From Flavobacteriaceae bacterium (GTDB taxonomy: Bacteria; Bacteroidota; Bacteroidia; Flavobacteriales; Flavobacteriaceae): a stretch of 5,712 nt of DNA. The first letter of the stretch is position 1. Each line of letters begins with the position of its first letter. The position numbers and the translations under genes were made by a program. The stretch spans positions 1 to 5,712 of the forward strand of contig JAGLKH010000245.1 of the NCBI GenBank assembly GCA_023141985.1, given 5' to 3'. Below the pieces are notes generated by a model, which did not search any database, was not told where the DNA came from, and saw only the letters and a list, made by a program, of their open reading frames with translations. Below are positions 1 to 5,647 of the stretch, piece after piece.

Positions 1-930
1 ATGAAAGGACCTCTTTTTTACTCAAAAATATTACTCTTTGGAGAGTATGGTATCATTAAAGATTCTAAAGGCTTATCAATTCCATATAACTTTTATAACG
101 GCGCTTTAAAGAAAGATGAAAATCCTTCTGATGTGGCTGTTAAATCTAATGAGAATTTAAAAAAGTTTGTAGATTTTTTAGAGACTATAGATACAGATGT
201 AGTTGTTTTTGATAAAGAAAAACTAAAACAAGATATTGCAGCTGGTATGTATTTTGATTCTTCTATACCTCAAGGATATGGTGTTGGCAGTAGTGGCGCT
301 ATTGTAGCAGCTTTTTATGATAAGTATGCGCAAAACAAGATCACAGTTTTAGAGAATTTAACACGAGAAAAACTTTTAAAACTTAAAGCTATTTTTTCTG
401 AAATGGAATCATTTTTCCATGGAAAATCATCTGGTTTAGACCCTTTAAATAGTTATTTAAGTATTCCAATTCTAATCAATTCTAAAGATCATATTGAAGC
501 TACCGGAATCCCTTCACAAAAAAGCAATGGTAATGGTGCAGTCTTTTTATTAGATAGTGGAATTTCAGGGGAAACGGCTCCTATGGTACGTATTTTCATG
601 GAAAACATGAAACAAGAAGGATTTCGCAAAATGCTAAAGGATCAGTTTATTAAGCATACTGATGCTTGTGTTGAAGACTTTTTAAAAGGAGATTTAAAAT
701 CTCTTTTTAGCAACACAAAACAGTTATCTAAGGTTGTGTTGAACCACTTCAAACCAATGATTCCAAAACAGTTTCATGAACTTTGGAAGAAAGGTATTGA
801 AACCAACGAATACTATTTGAAACTTTGTGGTTCAGGAGGTGGAGGTTACATTCTTGGATTTACTGAAGATATTGATCTTGCGAAACAATCACTTTCAGCG
901 TATAAATTAGAAGTAGTTTATAATTTTTAA
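1..930 (+). CDS. mvk: Mevalonate kinase (GHMP kinase family)
   Basis: Probable cytosolic kinase that phosphorylates mevalonate with ATP in the mevalonate route to isopentenyl diphosphate. The 309-residue protein shows the family motifs in order: an N-terminal KILLFGEYG stretch (K9 and E15 match the Lys and Glu conserved in mevalonate kinases), the GHMP phosphate-binding loop PQGYGVGSSGA at residues 90-100, the motif HGKSSGLDP at 140-148 with D147 as the expected catalytic Asp, and the Gly-rich C-terminal motif CGSGGGGY at 276-283. The HGxxSGxD motif favours mevalonate kinase over phosphomevalonate kinase or diphosphomevalonate decarboxylase, though a related GHMP kinase cannot be excluded. 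The ATG lies at base 1, so upstream in-frame starts and the promoter cannot be seen; the N-terminus looks complete for the family. The prenyltransferase gene follows after 48 bases that hold a short repeat, so the two are probably co-transcribed. Confidence 0.88.
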   Translation: MKGPLFYSKILLFGEYGIIKDSKGLSIPYNFYNGALKKDENPSDVAVKSNENLKKFVDFLETIDTDVVVFDKEKLKQDIAAGMYFDSSIPQGYGVGSSGAIVAAFYDKYAQNKITVLENLTREKLLKLKAIFSEMESFFHGKSSGLDPLNSYLSIPILINSKDHIEATGIPSQKSNGNGAVFLLDSGISGETAPMVRIFMENMKQEGFRKMLKDQFIKHTDACVEDFLKGDLKSLFSNTKQLSKVVLNHFKPMIPKQFHELWKKGIETNEYYLKLCGSGGGGYILGFTEDIDLAKQSLSAYKLEVVYNF

Positions 931-935
931 TTTCC

Positions 936-964
936 TGTCATCCTGAAATTGTTTCAGGATCTCA
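936..964 (+). repeat. Short interspersed palindromic repeat, copy A
   Basis: This 29-base element fills most of the gap between the kinase and prenyltransferase genes. It contains a perfect 8-bp inverted repeat, ATCCTGAA (940-947) and TTCAGGAT (953-960), around a 5-base loop ATTGT. It matches the element at 4511-4539 at 28 of 29 positions; the only difference is in the loop (A at 948, C at 4523). Two near-identical copies in one window point to a dispersed repeat family. In transcribed RNA it would form a small hairpin between two operon genes. It lacks a following T-run, so it is unlikely to be a strong terminator. Confidence 0.8.
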
Positions 965-978
965 TCAAATTTATTCTT

Positions 979-1884
979 ATGTTCACGAGAAGACAGAAAC
1001 ACATTCTACTAAAGTTATTTAGCATGTTTTCTGTGGTTCGTGGTTATAATATTTTAATTATTGTTATCGCACAATACCTATGTTCAATTTACATTTTGGC
1101 ACATAACAAATCCTTACGAGAAGTTATCTTCGATTTAAATTTATTGATGTTAGTTTTGGCATCTTCTGTAACAATAGCTGGAGGTTACATTATTAATAAC
1201 TTTTATGATTCGGAGAAAGATTTAATCAACCGTCCACAAAAATCAATGTTGGACAGATTAGTAAGCCAGAACACTAAATTGGTATTCTACTTTTTGCTTA
1301 ATTTCCTGGCAGCTATCATGGCGAGCTATGTCTCGTTTAGAGCTGTAGTTTTCTTTTCTTTGTACATATTTGGTATTTGGTTTTATTCGCATAAATTAAA
1401 GAAATTGCCAATAGTTGGTAACTTAACTTCAGCTACTTTAGCAATTACACCTTTTTTTGCAGTTTTTATCTATTACAAGAACTTTGAAATAGTCATTTTT
1501 GTACATGCCATGTTTTTATTCTTAATCATTGCTATGCGAGAACTCATTAAAGACCTTGAAAATATTAAAGGCGATTTAGTACTTAATTATAAAACGGTTC
1601 CCATTGTATATGGAGAGCGAACATCGAAAATCATATTAACTATTTTGGCTATATTAACTTTGATTCCAGTATACCTGCTCATTTTTAACTTTCAAATTGG
1701 AAAGATGAATTACTTCTTTTATTTAAGTGTCATTTTACTTTTTATCTTCTTACTTTTATTGTGGAAATCAAATAGTAAATCGCATTATTTAATCTTACAT
1801 AACATTTTAAAGTTTATCATAGTTGCAGGAGTATTCAGCATTTTATTAATTGATGTAGATTTAGTTTTAAAACGTATAATGTAA
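979..1884 (+). CDS. UbiA-family prenyltransferase, (di)geranylgeranylglyceryl phosphate synthase-like
   Basis: Integral membrane enzyme expected to transfer a long isoprenyl chain from its diphosphate to a lipid acceptor; by resemblance to Bacteroidota and archaeal proteins the acceptor is likely a geranylgeranylglycerol phosphate. From the ATG at 979 it has 301 residues and about eight hydrophobic membrane segments. The first Asp-rich motif NxxxDxxxD is N73-D77-D81 in NNFYDSEKD, followed by NRP; the second is DLENIKGD at 192-199. Both bind the Mg-diphosphate in this superfamily. The frame is open further upstream to a TTG at 949, but that codon sits inside repeat A, so ATG 979 is chosen; ATG 1024 is a less likely alternative because VVRGYN and the preceding basic segment resemble the family N-terminus. 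Placement beside mevalonate kinase supports an isoprenoid role. Menaquinone or heme prenylation is possible but fits less well. Confidence 0.8.
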   Translation: MFTRRQKHILLKLFSMFSVVRGYNILIIVIAQYLCSIYILAHNKSLREVIFDLNLLMLVLASSVTIAGGYIINNFYDSEKDLINRPQKSMLDRLVSQNTKLVFYFLLNFLAAIMASYVSFRAVVFFSLYIFGIWFYSHKLKKLPIVGNLTSATLAITPFFAVFIYYKNFEIVIFVHAMFLFLIIAMRELIKDLENIKGDLVLNYKTVPIVYGERTSKIILTILAILTLIPVYLLIFNFQIGKMNYFFYLSVILLFIFLLLLWKSNSKSHYLILHNILKFIIVAGVFSILLIDVDLVLKRIM

Positions 1885-2837
1885 TGGACAATACACTCAA
1901 AATTGCTTTAGCACAAATCGCTCCGGTTTGGTTAGATAAAAAAGCGACACTTCAAAAGGTAGAGCATTCAATTCTTGATGCAGTAAAAGAAAATTGTGAA
2001 CTTATTGTATTTGGTGAAGGGCTGGTTCCAGGTTATCCTTTTTGGTTGGCTTTAACCGGAGGAGCAGAATGGGACAAAAAAGTAAACAAAGAATTGCATG
2101 CACATTATGTTAGGAATTCTATTCAGATTGAAGCAGGAGAATTGGATAGTATTTGTAATCTTTCAAGAGAGAATAAAATAGCCATTTACCTTGGTATTAT
2201 AGAAAGAGCTAAGAATCGTGGTGGACATAGCATTTATGCATCTTTAGTATATATCAATCAAAAAGGAGAAATTAAATCGGTTCACAGAAAGTTACAACCA
2301 ACATACGATGAACGATTAACATGGTCGCCTGGAGATGGCAATGGATTACAAGTTCATCCACTCAAACAATTTACTGTTGGCGGTTTGAATTGCTGGGAAA
2401 ACTGGATGCCTTTACCACGAACTGCATTATATGGTTTAGGCGAAGATCTTCATGTTGCTGTTTGGCCGGGAAGTGATCATAACACTAAAGACATTACGCG
2501 TTTCATTGCACGTGAATCACGATCTTTTGTGGTTTCAGTGTCCTCTCTCATGAATAAAAAAGATTTTCCGGATGGCACACCACATTTGGAAAAAATATTA
2601 GAAAAAGCACCTGATGTTTTGGCAAATGGAGGAAGTTGTATTGCTGGACCAGATGGCGAATGGATTATTGAGCCAGTTTTGCTTAAAGAAGCCTTAATCA
2701 TTGAAACCATAGATTTTAACCGTGTTTTAGAAGAGCGTCAAAACTTCGATCCGGTTGGTCACTATTCTCGTCCGGATGTTACTAAGCTCATTGTCAATAG
2801 AGAGCGTCAATCTACAATTGAATTTAAAGAATTCTAA
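1884..2837 (+). CDS. Nitrilase (carbon-nitrogen hydrolase superfamily)
   Basis: Predicted cytosolic enzyme that hydrolyses a nitrile to the carboxylic acid and ammonia through a Cys thioimidate intermediate. The 317-residue length is typical. The catalytic triad is visible: E45 in FGEGLVPGYP, K136 in HRKLQPTYDER, and C170 in GGLNCWENWMPL; E143 in YDERLTW matches the second conserved Glu. The CWEN context and the PGYPFW segment resemble true nitrilases (branch 1) more than omega-amidases, biotinidases or N-carbamoyl hydrolases, but the substrate cannot be read from sequence. No signal peptide or membrane segment is seen. Its ATG overlaps the prenyltransferase stop by one base (TAATG), which suggests translational coupling and places it in the same operon. 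No Shine-Dalgarno precedes it, as usual in Bacteroidota. The link with isoprenoid lipid genes is unexplained and may be only genomic hitch-hiking. Confidence 0.87.
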   Translation: MDNTLKIALAQIAPVWLDKKATLQKVEHSILDAVKENCELIVFGEGLVPGYPFWLALTGGAEWDKKVNKELHAHYVRNSIQIEAGELDSICNLSRENKIAIYLGIIERAKNRGGHSIYASLVYINQKGEIKSVHRKLQPTYDERLTWSPGDGNGLQVHPLKQFTVGGLNCWENWMPLPRTALYGLGEDLHVAVWPGSDHNTKDITRFIARESRSFVVSVSSLMNKKDFPDGTPHLEKILEKAPDVLANGGSCIAGPDGEWIIEPVLLKEALIIETIDFNRVLEERQNFDPVGHYSRPDVTKLIVNRERQSTIEFKEF

Positions 2838-2850
2838 AATTTCAAATAAC

Positions 2851-2877
2851 AAATTCCAAAACTCACTATTGGAATTT
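2851..2877 (+). terminator. Inverted repeat, possible operon terminator
   Basis: AAATTCCAA (2851-2859) pairs perfectly with TTGGAATTT (2869-2877) around a 9-base loop, starting 14 bases after the nitrilase stop. A second, overlapping inverted repeat, AATTCTAAA (2830-2838) with TTTAGAATT (2875-2883), could form an alternative stem. The stem is AT-rich and followed by only short T-runs (TTTT at 2882-2885 and 2889-2892), so intrinsic termination is plausible but not assured. It lies just upstream of the next promoter and separates two transcription units. Confidence 0.4.
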
Positions 2878-2897
2878 AGAATTTTACCTTTTGGTAC

Positions 2898-2926
2898 TTG
2901 AAAGCCAAAGGCTTTACTTACCTTTG
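2898..2926 (+). promoter_or_regulatory. Flavobacterial-type promoter for the RsuA-like gene
   Basis: TTG at 2898-2900 and TACCTTTG at 2919-2926 are separated by 18 bases, an excellent fit to the Bacteroidota primary sigma pattern TTG / TAnnTTTG. Transcription would start near 2931-2933, giving a leader of roughly ten bases before ATG 2943 with no Shine-Dalgarno. This is also why the in-frame TTG at 2898 is not used as a start codon: it is the -33 box. Confidence 0.7.
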
Positions 2927-2942
2927 CAAAAATTTTATTGCA

Positions 2943-3782
2943 ATGAGTAAACAGAGAGAACATAAGGACAAAGGAAAAACTTCAGGACGTGGTGGTAATA
3001 GCAGCTACAAAAAAAGTTATGTAAGAAGGAATACTCCTATAAAAAAGAAAACGCCTCAAATAACAAATTCTAATCCAGATGAAATAAGACTGAATAAATA
3101 CATTGCTAATTCAGGTATTTGTTCTCGACGTGATGCAGATATGCATATTTCTATAGGAAGTGTTACTGTAAATGGAAAAGTAATTACCCAAATGGGTTAT
3201 AAGGTAAAGTTAGATGATGAAGTGCGTTTTGATGGTTCAAGAATTTCTCCTGAAAAGAAAGCATACGTTTTATTGAATAAACCAAAAGGGTTTGCTACAA
3301 CAACAAGTGAGGGTAAAGGACGAACGGTTATGGATTTAGTTGCCAATGCAACAAATTCCAGGATTAAACCTATAGGAAGGCTTGGTAGAAATTCCACGGG
3401 CTTGTTACTGTTCACAAATGATGACACTATTGTAAAGAGATTTACAAAATCACAAAAAGGCGTAGCAAGGTTGTTTCATATAGAATTAGATAAAAATTTA
3501 AAGTATGAAGATCTTAAAAAGATTAAAGATGGCTTTAAAATTGAAGGTAAAGAAATTTCAGTTGAAGATATAAGTTACATCGAAAAAGCACCGAAAAGAG
3601 AAATCGGTTTAAAAATTAAAAATATAGGAAACACAATAATCCGAACAATTTTCGATCATTTAAACTATGATATCATTCGTTTAGATTGTGTTATGATTGC
3701 TGAACTTACCAAAAAAGACATTCCTCGTGGACATTGGAAACACTTAACCGAACAAGAGGTTAATAATTTGAAGATGCTTTAG
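2943..3782 (+). CDS. S4-domain protein of the RsuA/RluB pseudouridine synthase family, probably catalytically inactive
   Basis: The 279-residue protein has a basic, low-complexity tail (1-45, rich in Lys, Arg, Gly and Ser), an S4 RNA-binding domain from about R49 (RLNKYIANSGICSRRDAD) to 100, and a pseudouridine synthase domain from about 107 (VLLNKPKGF) to the end. Family members isomerise one uridine in 16S or 23S rRNA using the Asp of GRLD. Here that motif reads GRLG (145-148): residue 148 is Gly (GGT; Asp would be GAT). The usual KIYHV reads RLFHI (176-180), so the active-site Tyr is F178, and the usual GRNRxVRRxF reads IGNTIIRTIF (228-237), losing several basic residues. Surrounding segments, including STGLLLFTND and TKKDIPRGHWKHLTEQEV, are well kept and the frame is intact. 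I infer a non-catalytic RNA-binding paralogue or an early pseudogene. ATG 2943 is chosen because upstream in-frame codons fall in the promoter. Confidence 0.85.
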   Translation: MSKQREHKDKGKTSGRGGNSSYKKSYVRRNTPIKKKTPQITNSNPDEIRLNKYIANSGICSRRDADMHISIGSVTVNGKVITQMGYKVKLDDEVRFDGSRISPEKKAYVLLNKPKGFATTTSEGKGRTVMDLVANATNSRIKPIGRLGRNSTGLLLFTNDDTIVKRFTKSQKGVARLFHIELDKNLKYEDLKKIKDGFKIEGKEISVEDISYIEKAPKREIGLKIKNIGNTIIRTIFDHLNYDIIRLDCVMIAELTKKDIPRGHWKHLTEQEVNNLKML

Positions 3783-3840
3783 TTCTAAACTTGATTTTGG
3801 ATCTTATAAAGCGACTTTAATTGCTAATTGAAAATTGCTT

Positions 3841-3868
3841 TGTCATGCTGAGCTTGTCGAAGCATCTT
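3841..3868 (+). repeat. Short interspersed repeat, copy B, forming the glycosyltransferase 3' end
   Basis: The element runs from TGTCATGCTGAGCTTG to GAAGCATCTT. It shares the opening TGTCATnCTGA and the closing ATCT with copies at 936 and 4511 but has a different right half and only a weak 5-bp terminal pairing (ATGCT/AGCAT). Read on the minus strand it supplies the last seven codons (DASTSSA) and the TGA stop of the glycosyltransferase. It sits in the convergent gap, 59 bases past the stop of the RsuA-like gene. Confidence 0.7.
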
Positions 3869-5348
3869 TTTTTAAAAACACTTCCCAAATAAAAACACCA
3901 TAAACCACCAGATATTCAAAACCAATAATCCATAGGTTTTCGGCATTATTAGAATTGGCATAAGCGAGATAGCTAATAATGATTATAAAACTCCAGACTA
4001 ACGGGAATTTGTAATTGGTGAATACAGATAAAATTACGAGTGTCGCCACATACCAAGGATGAACCGTTGTACTTATAAAATAGTAAAACGACAATACTAA
4101 TAGCATAGTGGTTATAAGTTGAATAGATGATTTGTTCTTTCTAAAAAACGTCATGATAAGCACAAAAACAACAACAACTATTGGAATATATTGGCCAATA
4201 ATAGCGATCTCATTATACCCTCTAAACAAGTATCCTATTTCCCGGGCTATGTAGTATAAACTGGCATTAAATTCAAAATTTTGAAACCAAAGCCCAACCG
4301 TTTCAGCATAATTATTAATGAATTCTGAAGAATAAAATGGTAGAAACAATATTAAGATTGTTATGCCAACTATTGCAAAAAATAAAATTAATCTTGTCAT
4401 TCTGAGCCAAAGCGAAGAATCCTTTCTGTCATAACGAGGCACTTGTGACGTGGCAATCTCTTTATGTGGAACAGATTGCTTCGTTGTACTCGTAATGACG
4501 TTGACATTTTTGTCATCCTGAACTTGTTTCAGGATCTCACTCTCAACACTCTTTCGTTTAATAAACCACTTATAAAACAACGGCAAAAATATAAGCGGAA
4601 TCAATTTTACTGAAATAGATAAAGCCAAAATAACTGCTGCAAGTTTCCATTTGCCAATATGGAGCAAATACATACTCCATACTAAAAAGAAAATCATGAC
4701 GCCTTCAAAATGGAGATTCCCTGTGAGTTCAATAATGATAAATGGATTGAGTATATACCAAAATATATTATGAATAGGAATGTTTAGCTTTTCTAATAGC
4801 TTTTTACCAAAATATAGGGTGCCAATATCAGCAGCTATAATTAGTAATCGCATTACAATTGCTGAACCCAAAATACTTTTTCCGGCAAATAAACCGGCAA
4901 TTATAAAACAGAGTTGATTAATAGGAGGATAGTTTGTAAAATGACTTCCATTTAAAGTTCCCATTCCTGCATATAACTCTTGTGCTTGAGAAATGGGGAA
5001 TTTACCAATACTAATAAAAGATTCTGGAGTGTACAAATAAGGGTTAAAACCTTCAAGAATCATGCGTCCATCCCAGATAAAACGATAAAAATCTTGAGAT
5101 AGGTTTGGAATAGCAACCAAAAAAACGAGTCTTAATAAAATAGAAACGGCAACTAAAAACTTAAAATTACTTTTATTAATTTGAATCAATTTGTAAAACA
5201 AAAAAAACAAACCAGCATACAGCATAATGAGCTTTGTGTAATCGGTTCTTACCAAATCGTAAGCAAAAGAGGCATAGAATAGCACACTTATTAAAACAAG
5301 TAGTAAAGGAATTTTATAAAGCTTAAGAAATGATGAATTTAGTAACAT
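3843..5348 (-). CDS. Polytopic GT-C type glycosyl/mannosyltransferase with repeat-derived insert
   Basis: Predicted inner-membrane enzyme that transfers a sugar, probably mannose, from a polyprenyl-phosphate donor to an extracytoplasmic acceptor. The 501 residues form roughly ten or more hydrophobic segments, with no soluble GT-A/B fold. Motifs typical of this GT-C group are SQDFYRFIWDGR at 84-95 (D86, D93), FNPY at 101-104, NYPP at 139-142, NPFIIIELTGNLHFEG at 201-216, FNASLYY at 360-366 and VHPWY at 429-433. Residues 271-318, after the basic KWFIKRK and before the next membrane helix, are encoded by three stacked repeats (4395-4539); the core without them would be about 453 residues. The last seven residues also come from a repeat. 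The frame survives, so the insert probably lies in a tolerant, likely cytoplasmic loop. The ATG lies about five bases from a -7 element. Exact donor and acceptor are unknown. Confidence 0.8.
   Translation of the reverse strand: MLLNSSFLKLYKIPLLLVLISVLFYASFAYDLVRTDYTKLIMLYAGLFFLFYKLIQINKSNFKFLVAVSILLRLVFLVAIPNLSQDFYRFIWDGRMILEGFNPYLYTPESFISIGKFPISQAQELYAGMGTLNGSHFTNYPPINQLCFIIAGLFAGKSILGSAIVMRLLIIAADIGTLYFGKKLLEKLNIPIHNIFWYILNPFIIIELTGNLHFEGVMIFFLVWSMYLLHIGKWKLAAVILALSISVKLIPLIFLPLFYKWFIKRKSVESEILKQVQDDKNVNVITSTTKQSVPHKEIATSQVPRYDRKDSSLWLRMTRLILFFAIVGITILILFLPFYSSEFINNYAETVGLWFQNFEFNASLYYIAREIGYLFRGYNEIAIIGQYIPIVVVVFVLIMTFFRKNKSSIQLITTMLLVLSFYYFISTTVHPWYVATLVILSVFTNYKFPLVWSFIIIISYLAYANSNNAENLWIIGFEYLVVYGVFIWEVFLKKDASTSSA
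4395..4424 (+). repeat. Short interspersed repeat, module C1 inside the glycosyltransferase
   Basis: TGTCATTCTGAGCCAAAGCG, continuing to GAAGAATCCTTT, is a third variant of the GTCATnCTGA family. On the minus strand it encodes the end of the insert, RKDSSLWLRMT (about residues 308-318), just before the next membrane helix. Placed next to C2 with almost no spacer, it is one of three repeats stacked at this site. Confidence 0.65.
4428..4499. repeat. Palindromic element (module C2) inside the glycosyltransferase
   Basis: This 72-base segment has terminal inverted repeats GTCATAACGAG (4428-4438) and CTCGTAATGAC (4489-4499) that pair at 10 of 11 positions, and an inner perfect pair GCAATCT (4453-4459) and AGATTGC (4473-4479). 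It resembles the dispersed CGTCATTGCGAGG / CCTCGCAATGACG palindromes seen in many bacterial genomes; that family link is from memory, not from a search. It is translated on the minus strand as VITSTTKQSVPHKEIATSQV followed by PRYD. No transposase gene is present, so it would have moved in trans, like a MITE. Confidence 0.65.
4511..4539 (+). repeat. Short interspersed palindromic repeat, module C3 (twin of copy A)
   Basis: The module carries the same 8-bp inverted repeat as copy A, ATCCTGAA (4515-4522) and TTCAGGAT (4528-4535), around the loop CTTGT. It is identical to 936-964 at 28 of 29 bases. Here it lies inside a gene and is read on the minus strand as EILKQVQDD, beginning at E271 of the glycosyltransferase. 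The near identity of the coding and noncoding copies argues for recent spread or conversion rather than selection on the peptide. Confidence 0.8.
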
Positions 5349-5352
5349 AAAC

Positions 5353-5360
5353 CAAAGATA
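5353..5360 (-). promoter_or_regulatory. -7 element for a near-leaderless glycosyltransferase mRNA
   Basis: On the minus strand TATCTTTG (5360 down to 5353) matches TAnnTTTG exactly and ends four bases before the ATG at 5348. With the usual short spacing to the start site, the transcript would begin at or within a few bases of the start codon. No TTG is found at the expected distance upstream, only a T-rich stretch near 5381-5387, so the promoter is half-supported. Confidence 0.45.
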
Positions 5361-5399
5361 CTATTATTTGTCTGTCGTATTTTAAAAGAGAAACCTTAC

Positions 5400-5430
5400 T
5401 TGATTTTACAAGAAAAATAAGCTAACTTCG
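5400..5430 (+). promoter_or_regulatory. Candidate promoter for the exported-protein gene
   Basis: TTG at 5400-5402 and TAACTTCG at 5423-5430 are 20 bases apart, close to the Bacteroidota TTG / TAnnTTTG pattern with one mismatch in the -7 box. Transcription from here would start near 5436 and give a leader of about 210 bases before ATG 5648. Weaker strings nearer the gene (TTG 5536-5538 with TAATTTTTG at 5557-5565) could replace it. Confidence 0.35.
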
Positions 5431-5647
5431 TTTAATTGTTGCAAAACAAATTAAATAATCTATTATCATTTGCCATTACAATAACATATTATTAGGCGTA
5501 GTGAATTGGCTAAATCCCATTGTGAATAAAAAATATTGCTTACGAAGATGCATAGTTAATTTTTGAACTTTGTAAAATAACATTGAATAAAAAATAAAGA
5601 TTGTAGGGAGGGAAGAAAGAAGAATACAACTAAAACTCAATGAAAGA

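Larger units (their letters stand above)
5349..5647. other. Divergent intergenic region
   Basis: These 299 bases separate the divergent glycosyltransferase and exported-protein genes. I see no convincing gene, tRNA or hairpin in them. They hold a -7 element for the minus strand (5353-5360), a candidate plus-strand promoter (5400-5430), weaker plus-strand -7-like strings at 5557-5565 and 5565-5572, and a purine-rich stretch at 5605-5624 that is too far from ATG 5648 to act as a Shine-Dalgarno. A three-codon frame (ATG at 5640, TGA at 5649) overlaps the start of the next gene. Confidence 0.6.

Noticed and set aside
949..978. TTG at 949 as the start of the prenyltransferase
   Set aside because: The codon lies inside the repeat hairpin and adds residues of repeat origin; ATG 979 gives the family-like N-terminus.
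2898..2942. TTG at 2898 as the start of the RsuA-like protein
   Set aside because: This TTG fits the -33 box of a near-consensus promoter whose -7 box lies at 2919-2926, so these bases are probably not transcribed.
2477..2963. Minus-strand frames at 2477-2710 and 2727-2963
   Set aside because: They run antisense to the nitrilase and into the intergenic promoter region, with no recognisable domain.
3197..3427. Minus-strand frame of 76 codons
   Set aside because: It is a shadow of the RsuA-like gene, which has clear family motifs in the other strand.
3783..3840. Bidirectional terminator between convergent genes
   Set aside because: Only weak pairings (AAAGC with GCTTT) are visible and there is no stable stem with a T-run.
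4395..4539. CRISPR-like array
   Set aside because: The repeats are different from one another, adjoin without unique spacers and are palindromic modules, not regular repeat-spacer units.
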